The notes beneath the pieces are model-generated. The model worked only from the letters and a program-made list of their open reading frames with translations, ran no database searches and had not been told where the DNA came from. A stretch of DNA of 42,227 bases from contig CACNUA010000008.1 of the NCBI GenBank assembly GCA_902623535.1, positions 1 to 42,227 on the forward strand, given 5' to 3'. Of this stretch, positions 31,745-42,220 are shown one piece after another (within the stretch, counting starts at the first letter, position 1; each line of letters opens with the position of its first letter). This DNA is from an uncultured SAR86 cluster bacterium (lineage in GTDB: Bacteria; Pseudomonadota; Gammaproteobacteria; Magnimaribacterales; D2472). Made by a program: the position numbers and the translations under genes.

Positions 31745-32302
31745 TTGAAAACTAATCCAAGCATAAGAATTATCAGTGGTTCTAACAAGGGATTCAAGAT
31801 AAATTTTAAACCTAGTTTAAAATTAAGACCCACCAGTGATCGTTTAAAAAAAATTGCTTTTGATTGGGTGCAATTCAATATTTTGGATTCAAATTGCCTG
31901 GATTTATTTGCAGGGACTGGGAGTCTTGGTCTCGAATGTCTCTCTCGCAGAGCGTCAAAAGTTACATTTGTTGATCATACAAAAGATCACATCCATCAGA
32001 TTAATAAATTAACTGGTGAGCTTAATCATAAAGATAAGTGTGAATGCATTAGAGCTGATGTTTTTGCTTGGATGCACGGTAATGAAGAAGTATTTGACGT
32101 TATCTTTATGGATCCTCCTTACGAATTCAAAGATTATGAAATTCTATTAGAGACTATTGCTTTAAATAAAATGCTTTCAAAGAATGGTTTTATTTTTTTA
32201 GAGCATGCAGCAAGAATCTCCATTAATATACCCCATACTCTAAAAGCCATAAGAGAAAAAAAAGTAGGAGAAGCAAAAGGACTACTAATTCAATGGAAAT
32301 AA
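31745..32302 (+). CDS. rsmD: 16S rRNA (guanine(966)-N(2))-methyltransferase RsmD
   Basis: Methylates G966 of 16S rRNA. The 185-residue product has IRIISGSNKG, LRPTSDRLKK, the SAM motif LDLFAGTGSLGLECLSR and the catalytic DPPY (MDPPYEFKDY). The only start codon that keeps the conserved N-terminus is TTG at 31745, with a poor ribosome binding site. The gene overlaps hemC by ten bases. In E. coli rsmD neighbours ftsY; its link to hemC here is different. Confidence 0.92.
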   Translation: MKTNPSIRIISGSNKGFKINFKPSLKLRPTSDRLKKIAFDWVQFNILDSNCLDLFAGTGSLGLECLSRRASKVTFVDHTKDHIHQINKLTGELNHKDKCECIRADVFAWMHGNEEVFDVIFMDPPYEFKDYEILLETIALNKMLSKNGFIFLEHAARISINIPHTLKAIREKKVGEAKGLLIQWK

Positions 32303-33204
32303 AAATTGCAACAAGAAAATCTCCCTTAGCTCTTTATCAAGCAAAGGCCGTAAAACAAGCAATCATTAATAAGCATCCAGATTGTATTTGTGAGTTGATC
32401 CCTCTTGATTCAGAGGGTGATAATGATTTAAGACCAATACATGAATTAGGTGGAAAAGGTGTCTTTGTTAAACGGCTTGAAGAAGCATTAGTTATGGGTG
32501 ATGCAGACATTGCGGTGCATAGCCTTAAAGATGTACCAGCAGATCTTAATAATGAATTCCAAATAGTAGCCACTCTAGAGCGAGCCAACCCTTCCGATTC
32601 AATTATGTTTAAAAAATCAATAACCCTTGATCAGCTAGAAGATAAATCAATTGTCGCAACCTCATCTCCTAGACGTGCAGCACAAGTTAAATTATTCAAT
32701 CCTTCTTTGGAAGTTTGTCCAGTCAGGGGCAACATTCATACAAGAATCAAAAAATTAAAAGATAATGAATTTGATGCGTTAATTATAGCGACAGCTGCTC
32801 TAGAGAGACTCCAGTTAAATTCAGAAAATGTAGAGAAAATTGATTCCTCTATAATGCTTCCTGCAGCGACACAAGCAATAATTGGAATTGAGGTGGGTAG
32901 AAACATAAATTCACAGAAGTTAGAAATCATTAAAAGCATTAATCATCATGAAACATACTTTATTGCCTCTGTTGAGAGAAAAATTATTAAATATTTAGAA
33001 GGTGACTGTAACTCTGCAATTGCTTTGATTTGCAAAAAAGTAAAAGAAAGTACATTCGAGGTGGATCTTCGTGCGTTTGATCACAAAAGCTTAAAAGTAA
33101 AAAAAATTGATATGTGTTTCATTGAAGCTGAATTAGATCAATTTTATTCAGAGTTATTTAATAAAATAGAAGACTTAAAAATCAAAGAATTAATTTCAAA
33201 TTAA
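32293..33204 (+). CDS. hemC: Porphobilinogen deaminase (hydroxymethylbilane synthase)
   Basis: Polymerises four porphobilinogens into hydroxymethylbilane. The 303-residue product has IATRKSPLALYQA at the start, HSLKDVP with catalytic Asp80, SSPRRAAQV, PVRGNIHTR, and the cofactor cysteine Cys239 in LEGDCNSAIA (E. coli LEGGCQVPI), which holds the dipyrromethane primer. The stop overlaps the hemD start by one base (TAATG). Confidence 0.97.
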   Translation: MEIKIATRKSPLALYQAKAVKQAIINKHPDCICELIPLDSEGDNDLRPIHELGGKGVFVKRLEEALVMGDADIAVHSLKDVPADLNNEFQIVATLERANPSDSIMFKKSITLDQLEDKSIVATSSPRRAAQVKLFNPSLEVCPVRGNIHTRIKKLKDNEFDALIIATAALERLQLNSENVEKIDSSIMLPAATQAIIGIEVGRNINSQKLEIIKSINHHETYFIASVERKIIKYLEGDCNSAIALICKKVKESTFEVDLRAFDHKSLKVKKIDMCFIEAELDQFYSELFNKIEDLKIKELISN

Positions 33205-33914
33205 TGATCGTTAATACCAGACCAGACAAGCAAGCAAGAAAGCTTAGCTATAAATTAGAAGCATTAAATATTGAACATACTTCATTTCCATTATCAGATA
33301 TTAAACAACGCAAAAACTTAACATCAGCCGATATTGAGATACTCAAAGATATTCATACTTTTGATGGAATAGCTTTCACCAGTGCCGCAGCAGTAAAGTA
33401 CGGCATTAAAATTGTTCAAGATTTTATCTCTCTAGAGGAATGTAATGCAAAATTCCTTGCTGTTGGACCATCTACTCAAGAAAATCTTTCAAATCATGGT
33501 CTTAATAGTCTAATCCCTAAAGAATTCCAATCTGAAGGACTAGGGCTGCTGATGCAAGATGAGGGATTAAAAAGAGTAATTATTTTTAGCAATTCTTGGT
33601 CCGAGAAAAGTATCTCAAGCAATGAAGAAACAGAAGTAGTTTATATTGCATCTCATGACTTAGAAATAAATTATGAAATGGTTAAGAATTTACAAAAAGA
33701 ATTAGAGTCCTCCAAAAATATTGTCTTGATTTACAGTACAAATATTTTTGATGCTTTAACTGAAAACCTCTCTAAAAAGGCTTTATCAAATACAACATGG
33801 TTAATTCCATCAACGAGAATTGCCAATCATGTAAGCAAGGTATCAAGTAAAATTGTTCAAGCAAACAGCGCTATTGATGAAGACATGATAAATGCTTGTA
33901 TTAAAGTCAACTAA
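33204..33914 (+). CDS. hemD: Uroporphyrinogen-III synthase
   Basis: Cyclises hydroxymethylbilane with inversion of ring D. HemD sequences diverge strongly; the call rests on the two-domain pattern: [20 protein letters not shown] at the start, [11 protein letters not shown] near 57-67, [16 protein letters not shown] near 84-99, a second-domain [14 protein letters not shown], and the hemC-hemD coupling. Length 236 is typical. The end overlaps the convergent rho gene by four bases, with no terminator between them. Confidence 0.92.
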   Translation: MIVNTRPDKQARKLSYKLEALNIEHTSFPLSDIKQRKNLTSADIEILKDIHTFDGIAFTSAAAVKYGIKIVQDFISLEECNAKFLAVGPSTQENLSNHGLNSLIPKEFQSEGLGLLMQDEGLKRVIIFSNSWSEKSISSNEETEVVYIASHDLEINYEMVKNLQKELESSKNIVLIYSTNIFDALTENLSKKALSNTTWLIPSTRIANHVSKVSSKIVQANSAIDEDMINACIKVN

Positions 33915-35188
33915 CTCTTCTTCTTTCCATTTCCACTTCGCATTGCAGCAAAAAATTCATCATTGGTCTTTGCCATTTTTAGCTTCTCTATAAGCCACTC
34001 AATAGCTTGTGCATCTTCCATATCATCTAGAAGTTTTCTTAGAATTATCATTCGTTGTAATTCTTCATCAGTGGTAAGCAAGTCCTCTCTTCGAGTTCCT
34101 GATCGTCTAATATTTATAGCAGGATAGATTCTTTTTTCAGCAATGTTTCTTTCTAGATGAATTTCCATATTCCCTGTGCCTTTAAACTCTTCATAAATAA
34201 CTTCATCCATCTTTGAGCCGGTATCCACTAAAGCAGTTGCAATGATAGTAAGACTTCCACCCTCTTCAAGATTTCTAGCTGCTCCAAAAAATCTTTTTGG
34301 TCTTTCCAGTGCATTTGAGTCCACACCTCCAGAAAGAATCTTCCCTGAAGCTGGTTGAACTGCATTATAGGCTCTGCCCAGCCTAGTAATTGAGTCAAGT
34401 AATATCACAACATCTTTCTTGTGTTCAGTTAATCGTTTAGCCTTTTCAATCACCATATCCGCAACTTGAACATGTCTAGTTGGGGGTTCATCAAAAGTAC
34501 TAGCCACCACTTCTCCTCTCACAGTTCGACTCATGTCTGTAACCTCTTCAGGCCTCTCATCAATCAACAAGACAATTAACTCGACTTCAGGATTATTTTT
34601 TGTAATTGAGTGAGCGATACTTTGCAGCATTAAAGTTTTACCTGCTTTTGGAGGCGACACAATTAAGCCACGCTGACCTTTACCTATAGGAGCAGTTAAA
34701 TCAATAACCCTTGACGAAATGTCTGCATTTGATCCTGTGCCCTGCTCAAGCATTAATCTATTATTAGGAAAAAGAGGGGTTAGATTCTCAAATAGTATTT
34801 TCTTTTTAGCTTTATCAGGAGTTTCTCCATTAATGGTATCAATTTGAACAAGTGCAAAATATCTTTCTTGATCCTTGGGGGGCCTGATTTTGCCTTGAAC
34901 TTCATCTCCTTTTCTAAGCGCAAATTTTCTAACTTGGCTTGGTGAAACATAAATATCATCAGCGCTAGTACAGTAGGAATTTTCAGTCGATCTCAAAAAG
35001 CCAAAACCATCATTAAGTATTTCCAAAACACCTCCGCCAAAAATATCAGTTCCCTCACTGGCTTGCTGCTTAAAAATCCTAAAAATTATGTCTTGTTTTT
35101 TTAGGCGCCCGACATCTTCAATACCAAGATCGGTTGCAATATCAATTAAATCACTAATAGATTTAGTCTTAATCTCTGATAAATTCAT
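33911..35188 (-). CDS. rho: Transcription termination factor Rho
   Basis: A hexameric RNA helicase. The 425-residue product has the Rho N-terminal helical domain, the primary RNA-binding site (GFGFLR at 61-66), the Q-loop/P-loop region SPPKAGKTL at 178-186, [13 protein letters not shown], and [13 protein letters not shown]. Length matches E. coli (419). It lies 95 bases downstream of trxA, the conserved trxA-rho order. The leader (35189-35283) has a TTGACC box and a weak TAGC/GCTA hairpin, but no clear attenuator. Confidence 0.98.
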   Translation of the reverse strand: MNLSEIKTKSISDLIDIATDLGIEDVGRLKKQDIIFRIFKQQASEGTDIFGGGVLEILNDGFGFLRSTENSYCTSADDIYVSPSQVRKFALRKGDEVQGKIRPPKDQERYFALVQIDTINGETPDKAKKKILFENLTPLFPNNRLMLEQGTGSNADISSRVIDLTAPIGKGQRGLIVSPPKAGKTLMLQSIAHSITKNNPEVELIVLLIDERPEEVTDMSRTVRGEVVASTFDEPPTRHVQVADMVIEKAKRLTEHKKDVVILLDSITRLGRAYNAVQPASGKILSGGVDSNALERPKRFFGAARNLEEGGSLTIIATALVDTGSKMDEVIYEEFKGTGNMEIHLERNIAEKRIYPAINIRRSGTRREDLLTTDEELQRMIILRKLLDDMEDAQAIEWLIEKLKMAKTNDEFFAAMRSGNGKKKS

Positions 35189-35283
35189 ATGGTTTAGTCC
35201 TCTGGAAAAGAAAAATTACTATGAATGGTGGTCAATAGACCGTGATAGAAGAATGATAGTAGCTTTTTGCTAAAGATGCAAAA

Positions 35284-35610
35284 TTATATTTCTGCTTGAA
35301 TAAATTCTAAAAGCTGCTGCTTGCTTACTGCCCCAATTTGTGATCCTGCAACTTCGCCATTTTTAAAGATTAATAATGTTGGTATAGATCTAATTCCAAA
35401 TTGGACTGCAGTTTCTCTGTTAGCATCAACATCCATCTTGCAAACTTTTAAATTATCTGAATGCTCGCCAGCTATTTCTTCAACGACAGGAGCAATTTGT
35501 TTGCACGGCCCACACCACTCAGCCCAAAAATCTACAAGTACTGGTTTTTCACTATTCACAACTTCGTGCTCAAAATTATCATTTGAAACTTCTAAAACAC
35601 CATTACTCAT
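35284..35610 (-). CDS. trxA: Thioredoxin
   Basis: The 108-residue product has the redox motif WCGPC at 32-36, the Asp27 and cis-Pro (SIPTLLIF) positions, and is the same length as E. coli Trx1. It reduces protein disulfides and could recycle MsrA, encoded elsewhere in this window. The start overlaps the end of hemB by eight bases. Confidence 0.98.
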   Translation of the reverse strand: MSNGVLEVSNDNFEHEVVNSEKPVLVDFWAEWCGPCKQIAPVVEEIAGEHSDNLKVCKMDVDANRETAVQFGIRSIPTLLIFKNGEVAGSQIGAVSKQQLLEFIQAEI

Positions 35611-36598
35611 CCTTTATCTCCTTGGCAATCTGCTTTGCAGCATAGGTAAGAACTGCATCAGATCCAGCTCTTTTAAAACTTAAAATTGATTCTAGCATAA
35701 CGCTTTTATCAAGCAATCCCTGACTGATTGCGTTAGAGAACATACTGTATTCACCACTCACTTGATATGCAAAAGTAGGCATTTGAAACGTTTCTTTTAC
35801 CCTGGAAATGATATCTAAGTAAAGCATACCTGGTTTAATCATGACGATATCAGCACCCTCATTGATATCGATTGCAACCTCATGCAATGCTTCATCTGAA
35901 TTTCTCAAATCCATTTGATATGTTTTTTTCGATGCACCTGCAAGATTGGTTTTTGAGCCGACCGCATCCCTAAATGGACCATAAAACGAAGAAGCAAATT
36001 TTGCAGCATAAGACAAAATAATTGTGTCCTTATTTTTATTTGTATCCAAAGCTGACCTTATAACATCAATTCTCCCATCCATCATGTCAGATGGAGCTAC
36101 GATGCTAGCGCCAGCATCTGCCAGCAACACAGCCTGCTTTCCTAAAAGCTCATTAGTTTCGTCATTAAGAACAATGTCATCGGCTAATATTCCATCATGA
36201 CCGTGAGATGTATATGGATCTAGTGCAACATCTGCAATTGAAATTAAATCAGGATATCTTTCACTAAACTCTCTAAGAAAATTGATCAAAAAATTCTTTT
36301 CAGATAAAGCATATGAGCCGCTTTCATCCTTTAAATCACTTGGCACAACTGGAAAAATAGCAAACGCCTTGATGCCATATTTAATACTTTCTTCGATTTC
36401 TCTAAAAAGTTGGTCTTTTTGAAACCTCTCAACACCAGGCATCGAGTTCACAGGACCTGCATCTGATTTAGAGCTTACTAGGAACATTGGCTCAATTAGA
36501 TCATTGCTGGAAACAGTATTTTCAGCAACTAAATCTCTTATTGTTTTAGATTGTCGAAGTCTTCTAAGCCTTGTGCTTGGGTATTTTCTATTGATCAT
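35603..36598 (-). CDS. hemB: Delta-aminolevulinic acid dehydratase (porphobilinogen synthase)
   Basis: Condenses two 5-aminolevulinates to porphobilinogen, the substrate of HemC, also in this window. The product from ATG 36598 has 331 residues, with the Schiff-base lysines Lys200 ([17 protein letters not shown]) and Lys255 ([11 protein letters not shown]). The metal segment at 122-136 reads [15 protein letters not shown], with Asp and Ala in place of the zinc cysteines, so this is a Zn-independent, probably Mg-stimulated form as in Pseudomonas. A TTG at 36634 would add 12 residues with no family match. It overlaps ilvD by 11 bases and trxA by 8. Confidence 0.96.
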   Translation of the reverse strand: MINRKYPSTRLRRLRQSKTIRDLVAENTVSSNDLIEPMFLVSSKSDAGPVNSMPGVERFQKDQLFREIEESIKYGIKAFAIFPVVPSDLKDESGSYALSEKNFLINFLREFSERYPDLISIADVALDPYTSHGHDGILADDIVLNDETNELLGKQAVLLADAGASIVAPSDMMDGRIDVIRSALDTNKNKDTIILSYAAKFASSFYGPFRDAVGSKTNLAGASKKTYQMDLRNSDEALHEVAIDINEGADIVMIKPGMLYLDIISRVKETFQMPTFAYQVSGEYSMFSNAISQGLLDKSVMLESILSFKRAGSDAVLTYAAKQIAKEIKDE

Positions 36599-38261
36599 AT
36601 GAATCAGTGACAGCTCCTTTAGATGCACTGCCAACTAAATGTTTATATTTAGCAAGTACACCCTTCTTTGGGGACGTATTAATATTTTTCAAATTCCTTT
36701 TTCTTTCTTGCAAAGTTTCCTCATCCACTAACAAGATTAGCTGATTGGATTCAGCATCAATTCTAATAAGATCATCATCTTCAATTAATGCAATTGGCCC
36801 TCCAACTTCTGCTTCTGGAGAGATATGACCCACAACAAACCCATGAGTTCCACCTGAAAATCTTCCATCAGTAATAAATGCTACTTTATCGCCAAGACCT
36901 TGCCCCATTATGGCTGAAGTCGGTTTTAGCATCTCTCTCATACCAGGACCACCTTTTGGGCCCTCATAACGAATCACTACAACATCTCCTGATTTTATTT
37001 CTTTGTTAAGAATTGCTTGATTGCCTTCTTCTTCAGAGTTGAAAACTCTTGCACTCCCTTCAAAAATAGTTCCTTCTTGGCCTGTAATCTTAGCAACTGC
37101 TCCTTCAGGTGCTAAGTTACCGTAAAGAATTCTGAGATGACTACTTGCTTTAATTGGATCTTCAAGAGACTTAATAATGTCCTGACTGGAATTATAAGGA
37201 CTGATGTCTTCAAGATTTTCTGCAAGCGTTTTTCCTGTTACCGTTAAACAATCCCCATGGAGTAAATTTTTATCCAGTAGCATTTTTAAAACCGGCAAAA
37301 TTCCTCCTTGTTCATTTAGCTCGGACATAAAATAATTGCCAAATGGTTTGATATCAGCAATTACAGGAACATTTTCACCAATCCTAGAAAAATCATCTAA
37401 ATGCAAGTCAACTCCAACTGCATCTGCCATAGCCAAAAGATGCAGCACTGCATTTGTAGATCCACCAAGAGCAATAACCGCAGTAATAGCATTTTCAAAA
37501 GCTTCATTGGTCATAATATCTGAAGGTTTTAAATCTAATTCAATTAAATTTTCTATCGCTGCACCTGCCTCTTTGCAATCTTGTTTTTTGTTATTAGAGA
37601 TAGCATCTTGACTGCTGCTGCCTGGAAGACTCATTCCAAGTGCTTCAATGGCTGAAGCCATCGTATTAGCTGTATACATGCCTCCACATGAACCTGGACC
37701 TTTAACAGAGATTTCTTCAATTCTAATAAGTTCTTCTTCAGAAATATCTCCTTTTGCATATTCTCCTGTCTTCTCACAGACAGTTACATAATCTGTATTT
37801 TCATCACTGGGCTTGATAGATCCACCGTAAATAAAAATAGATGGTCTATTTAATCTAGCCATCCCAATCAAGGCTCCTGGCATATTTTTGTCACATCCAC
37901 CTATTGCAACTAGGCCATCATAACCAAGACAACCAACAACGGTCTCTATTGAATCAGCTATAACCTCCCTTGAGACCAATGAGTATTTCATGCCCTCAGT
38001 TCCCATCGAAATACCATCAGAAACTGTAATGGTATTAAATAAGACTGCTTTGCAGTTTGATTCATCGATTGATTGCTCAACGATTTCAGCTAAATCATTA
38101 ATATGCATGTTGCAGGGTGTAACTTTTGACCAAGTGGAAGCTACTCCTACTAATGGTTTTTTGAAATCCTCGCTAGTAAATCCAACACCTCTAAGCATTG
38201 ATCTTGAAGCAGCCTGTAATGGGCCATCCACTAATTTACTTGAATGTTTTCTTTTAGTCAT
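36588..38261 (-). CDS. ilvD: Dihydroxy-acid dehydratase
   Basis: An Fe-S enzyme for the third step of valine and isoleucine synthesis, following IlvC. The 557-residue product is the shorter family form. Cluster ligands are visible: Cys in TPCNMHI, in [10 protein letters not shown] and in [14 protein letters not shown]. The C-terminal [20 protein letters not shown] block is intact. It is separated from ilvIHC, lying between an ABC ATPase gene (two bases upstream) and hemB (overlapping). Confidence 0.97.
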   Translation of the reverse strand: MTKRKHSSKLVDGPLQAASRSMLRGVGFTSEDFKKPLVGVASTWSKVTPCNMHINDLAEIVEQSIDESNCKAVLFNTITVSDGISMGTEGMKYSLVSREVIADSIETVVGCLGYDGLVAIGGCDKNMPGALIGMARLNRPSIFIYGGSIKPSDENTDYVTVCEKTGEYAKGDISEEELIRIEEISVKGPGSCGGMYTANTMASAIEALGMSLPGSSSQDAISNNKKQDCKEAGAAIENLIELDLKPSDIMTNEAFENAITAVIALGGSTNAVLHLLAMADAVGVDLHLDDFSRIGENVPVIADIKPFGNYFMSELNEQGGILPVLKMLLDKNLLHGDCLTVTGKTLAENLEDISPYNSSQDIIKSLEDPIKASSHLRILYGNLAPEGAVAKITGQEGTIFEGSARVFNSEEEGNQAILNKEIKSGDVVVIRYEGPKGGPGMREMLKPTSAIMGQGLGDKVAFITDGRFSGGTHGFVVGHISPEAEVGGPIALIEDDDLIRIDAESNQLILLVDEETLQERKRNLKNINTSPKKGVLAKYKHLVGSASKGAVTDSYDQ

Positions 38262-38263
38262 AT

Positions 38264-39862
38264 TTAACCAGAGGAATATTTTAATGCAGCTTTTAGCAAG
38301 TCTGCTGTGTATTGATGTTTTGGATCTTCAAATATAACTTTTGATGGCCCAGTTTCTATAATTTTCCCATTCTGCATAACAAAAATATGATCCGAGATTG
38401 ATCTGATGACTTTAAGGTCATGGCTAATAAATAAATAAGTTAATTTCAGTTTCTTCTGAAGTTCTTTTAGCAGCTCTAAGACTTGAATCTGGATGGATCG
38501 ATCAAGTGCAGAAGTAGGTTCATCAAGAATAAGTAATTTTGGTTTTAAAATGATCGATCTGGCAATAGCAATTCTTTGACGTTGTCCTCCTGAAAATTCA
38601 TGAGGATACTTGAACATATGCGCTGGATTTAAGCCAACATCCTCCATTGAATCTTTTATTAGCAATGCCTTTTCTTTTTTAGATAAATCAAAATGTACAT
38701 CTAGTCCTTCACCAATAATCTCGCCCACAGTCATTCTAGGAGATAATGAGCCGAAAGGATCTTGGAAAATAATCTGGATATCTTTTTTAATCTGTTGTCT
38801 TTCTGAGCCAGAAATCTTAGCAAGATTTTTTCCATCAAATAGTATTTCACCCTCGTAATTTAATAATCCAGCAATTGCTTTACCCAATGTTGACTTGCCT
38901 GAACCGGATTCGCCGACCAATCCAACGGTAGAATTTGTATTAATCTTGAAAGTTACATCATCAACTGCTGTAAATTGCTTACGTGACATAAAAGAATTAT
39001 TTTTAAGATTAAATCTTACTGAAATAGATTCAACTCTAAGTGATACAGACTCATCTTTCTGAGTACTCTCTAGGGGTTTAGGCTCAGAGTCTAAAAGCAT
39101 TTTTGTATAAGGATGTTGTGGATTTGAAAAAATTTCTTTTGTTTGGCCTTGTTCTACAATTTGACCCTCCTTCATAACAATTACCCTTTCTGAAAAAGAT
39201 TCAATCAGTCCAAGATCATGTGTAATAAATAGAACTGCCATACCAACCTCATTCCTTAATTTCGAGATTAGGTCCAGTATTTGAGCTTGAATAGTTACAT
39301 CAAGAGCAGTGGTTGGTTCATCCGCAATGAGCAATTTTGGTTTATTAGCTAAAGCCATTGCAATCATAATCCTTTGTCTTTGACCTCCAGATAATTCATG
39401 TGGATATGAATGATATCGATTCTTTGGGTCTGGAATCTCAACGAGCTTCATTAAGTTAATGGCTTCATTTTTTGATTCTTCTCTTGTTAATTTTTGATGC
39501 AAACGAATTGATTCCTGTATTTGCTTACCAACTTTATGAAAGGGATTTAAAGAAGTCATAGGTTCTTGAAATATCATGCTTATTTCGCTGCCTCTTGTTA
39601 ATCGAAGCTGGTTGGCAGGAAGCGATAGAACATCATTATCTCTAAAAGATATCTTTGAGTTTGGTCCAAACTCTGCCTTAGGCTCTGGCAGTAATCTCAT
39701 GAGTGACATAGCAGTTACTGATTTACCTGATCCAGATTCTCCGACAAGGCCAATAATCTCATTTTCTGATATTTCAAATGAAGCATTTTTAACAGCATGA
39801 AAAACTGAATCTCTAAGATTAAACTTAACGTCTAAGCTGGAAACTGAAAGTAATTTATTCAT
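38264..39862 (-). CDS. Two-NBD peptide-type ABC transporter ATPase (YejF/Dpp-Opp class)
   Basis: The 532-residue product carries two nucleotide-binding domains in tandem, each with Walker A GESGSGKS, a signature motif (LSGGQRQRI and FSGGQRQRI) and Walker B ([12 protein letters not shown] and [12 protein letters not shown]). The EFxxPQHPYT-type segment ([13 protein letters not shown]) is typical of the oligopeptide/dipeptide/nickel class. Length and layout match YejF. It would energise import of peptides or similar solutes, but no permease or binding protein is in the window. It overlaps the esterase gene by eight bases. Confidence 0.92.
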   Translation of the reverse strand: MNKLLSVSSLDVKFNLRDSVFHAVKNASFEISENEIIGLVGESGSGKSVTAMSLMRLLPEPKAEFGPNSKISFRDNDVLSLPANQLRLTRGSEISMIFQEPMTSLNPFHKVGKQIQESIRLHQKLTREESKNEAINLMKLVEIPDPKNRYHSYPHELSGGQRQRIMIAMALANKPKLLIADEPTTALDVTIQAQILDLISKLRNEVGMAVLFITHDLGLIESFSERVIVMKEGQIVEQGQTKEIFSNPQHPYTKMLLDSEPKPLESTQKDESVSLRVESISVRFNLKNNSFMSRKQFTAVDDVTFKINTNSTVGLVGESGSGKSTLGKAIAGLLNYEGEILFDGKNLAKISGSERQQIKKDIQIIFQDPFGSLSPRMTVGEIIGEGLDVHFDLSKKEKALLIKDSMEDVGLNPAHMFKYPHEFSGGQRQRIAIARSIILKPKLLILDEPTSALDRSIQIQVLELLKELQKKLKLTYLFISHDLKVIRSISDHIFVMQNGKIIETGPSKVIFEDPKHQYTADLLKAALKYSSG

Positions 39863-40868
39863 AAAAATTTCTCATTTCATCAATCATATCGTCAACGGCA
39901 GTCTTGCATGCCCTTAATCCAGTTAAATTTACAAATCCGTGAAATAAGTCTGGGTAGTGCAATTGTCTAACTCGAACTCCTGATCGATTAAGTTTTTTGG
40001 CATAAACTTCTGCCTCATCCCTCAATGGGTCAAATCCGGCTGTAATTATAAGAGTGTCTAGAGAATTTGAAAGGTCTTCTTGATGCATTAAGTTGAAATA
40101 TGGATTTTCATCATCACTAATATTTCCTCTAAATAGAGACCAAAATCTGTGCATTGATTCTTTAGTTAATAGGAAACCATTAGCAAAAAGATCTTGTGAT
40201 TTCGAATTACAGCTTGGATCTATCATTGGATAAATTAATAGTTGTATTTTGCTGCTATTGTATTGATTATCTAATCTGTAGTTAGATAGAGAAGCTGCGA
40301 GATGAGCGCCAGCACTATCACCGCATAATATTATATTTTTAGCCTCATAATTGTACTTCTTCATTATCCATTCAAAAGCAAAATTTGCATCCTCAAGTGC
40401 GCTCGGGAATGGATATTCGGGTGCCAATCTATAATTTAGGGAATAAATTTTCATCTGCAACTTAGATGCAAAATATTCCACCCAGGTATGGTGAGTATTT
40501 ATACTACCTATCACATAGCCTCCGCCATGAAAATAAAGCATTAAGTTTTTGCTTTTAACAGATTCGGGAATGTATTCTCTCAGGATTAATTCATGACCAT
40601 CTATGACAAGATTATGATCTTGAGTTGATACTTTTATTGGTGGTTTTGCAGAAAGATTTTTTAAATTATTTTTTTCCCTTTCTGTTCTTATCTTTACGGG
40701 ATCATCTCCCAATGCTTTCAAAGATTTTTCAATAAAACTTAAAAAAACTTGGGACTGAAAATTAAGGCGCTGATTATCAATAATAATCCTTCTTTTGTAG
40801 AAGAATATAATTCTCAAAATAGGTTCAGGTATAGCTAGAAATAACGCTATAAAAAAATTAGCTAGCAC
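39855..40868 (-). CDS. Alpha/beta hydrolase, HSL-family esterase/lipase
   Basis: The 337-residue product has the HSL oxyanion motif HGGGYVIG at 114-121, the nucleophile elbow GDSAGAHLA with Ser185, and the likely triad partners Asp280 (GFDPLRDE) and His310 (YPDLFHGF). An N-terminal hydrophobic stretch (about 3-24) may anchor it to the membrane. The start is GTG and overlaps the monooxygenase stop by one base. The pairing with a flavin monooxygenase fits a Baeyer-Villiger plus esterase route (ketone to ester to acid and alcohol), which is inference. Confidence 0.92.
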   Translation of the reverse strand: MLANFFIALFLAIPEPILRIIFFYKRRIIIDNQRLNFQSQVFLSFIEKSLKALGDDPVKIRTEREKNNLKNLSAKPPIKVSTQDHNLVIDGHELILREYIPESVKSKNLMLYFHGGGYVIGSINTHHTWVEYFASKLQMKIYSLNYRLAPEYPFPSALEDANFAFEWIMKKYNYEAKNIILCGDSAGAHLAASLSNYRLDNQYNSSKIQLLIYPMIDPSCNSKSQDLFANGFLLTKESMHRFWSLFRGNISDDENPYFNLMHQEDLSNSLDTLIITAGFDPLRDEAEVYAKKLNRSGVRVRQLHYPDLFHGFVNLTGLRACKTAVDDMIDEMRNFYE

Positions 40869-42220
40869 TACAACCTCCTACTACCTAATTTTAACTCGTC
40901 TCTCAGATCATCCGTGTAGGTTAAACAGTTAATTTGTATTGTGTGACGAGGTGAATCCACATAGTAATCCTTCATCTCATTGTGAATGGATTCAGCATCT
41001 TGCTTCATTACCTCTTGTGAAGGCAATTTATATGTGTTCTTTAGATAACTGGTTAGTAGTTTAGATTGCTCATCTGCGATTGGCATCATTGCGCATAGCG
41101 GCTGCACCAAACCAAGAAAAAAAAGTGATGAATATTGAGGATGAAATATTCTTTTATATAAAGCAATATCGTTGTTCTTTACTTTTAAAAAAGAATCGCT
41201 AAAAAATGGAAAAGAAATCTTATATCCTGTGGCATAAATGATAACGTCAATTTCTTCCTTTGATCCATCATCAAATGTAACTGTTTTATTATTAAAATTA
41301 TCTATGTTTGGTTTTATTATTAGGTCGCCTGATCCGATTCTAAGCTGAATCTCGCTTGATATTGTGGGGTGAGCCTGAGTAAATTTATGAGAAGGTTTTG
41401 GCAATCCAATATCTTCTGGTCTACCAATATACTTAATAACTCTGCGTGTAAGAATAAAGTCAGCTAAAAAACCAAAAATCTTTTCGAATGCTTTTTGAAA
41501 AATATTTGCTTTTATTGATGGATGTCTTTGAAAACTATCTAAGGGTGTTGAACCAAAATATTTAGGCGTTATCCAAACGGGGCTGCGAACAGCAAGGAAA
41601 ACTTTGTGTGCAGTATTTTTTCTACTAAGTTCACACGCGATATCCATCGCAGAATTTCCAGCACCAACAATCACAATATTCTTTCCCACACAGTCAACTG
41701 GGTCATGAGGCTCTAAGTAATGATGAGAGTGCATGGTTTCTCCAGAATATTTACCTTTAAAATCTGGATTAGGGTATCTGGGATCCCAATGATGCCCGTT
41801 TGCAACTACCAAATTATCATAAATATTTGTGACGCCATCGCTGGTAGATATTTGCCATGACTCATCCTCTAGTAGAATTGCTGAAACTACAGATGTATTG
41901 AATTTAATTTTATCTCTAAAGCCAAAGTGATCTACGTAATCATTAAAATATTTAGCAATATCGCTGTGATGAGGAAAGTCTGGAAAAGAATCAGGCATTG
42001 GGAAATCTGAGTATTCCATTTTTTCTCTGGAAGTATTGATATGCAGTGATTTGTAAGCGGATGACATTTGGTTCTTATTTTTGTAGACCCAATTCCCACC
42101 AATCTGATCGCTTGCTTCGTAACAAATAAAATCTAAACCTGCTTGATGAAAATTCTTACATGCTGCTATACCGGTACTTCCGGCACCAATGATGCAAATG
42201 CTTTGATTTTTTTCTATCAT
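40868..42220 (-). CDS. Flavin-containing monooxygenase (FMO/Baeyer-Villiger class)
   Basis: The 450-residue product has the FAD motif GAGSTG at 12-17 preceded by ICII, EASDQIGGNW, the FMO signature FKGKYSGETMHSHHY, the NADPH motif VGAGNSAMDIA and the C-terminal ATGY. It would insert one oxygen from O2 into a nitrogen, sulfur or carbonyl compound; the substrate cannot be read from sequence. Trimethylamine monooxygenase is a marine relative, but the esterase next door makes a ketone substrate equally plausible. It is the first visible gene of the operon running to trxA; the start codon is seven bases from the window end. Confidence 0.92.
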   Translation of the reverse strand: MIEKNQSICIIGAGSTGIAACKNFHQAGLDFICYEASDQIGGNWVYKNKNQMSSAYKSLHINTSREKMEYSDFPMPDSFPDFPHHSDIAKYFNDYVDHFGFRDKIKFNTSVVSAILLEDESWQISTSDGVTNIYDNLVVANGHHWDPRYPNPDFKGKYSGETMHSHHYLEPHDPVDCVGKNIVIVGAGNSAMDIACELSRKNTAHKVFLAVRSPVWITPKYFGSTPLDSFQRHPSIKANIFQKAFEKIFGFLADFILTRRVIKYIGRPEDIGLPKPSHKFTQAHPTISSEIQLRIGSGDLIIKPNIDNFNNKTVTFDDGSKEEIDVIIYATGYKISFPFFSDSFLKVKNNDIALYKRIFHPQYSSLFFLGLVQPLCAMMPIADEQSKLLTSYLKNTYKLPSQEVMKQDAESIHNEMKDYYVDSPRHTIQINCLTYTDDLRDELKLGSRRL

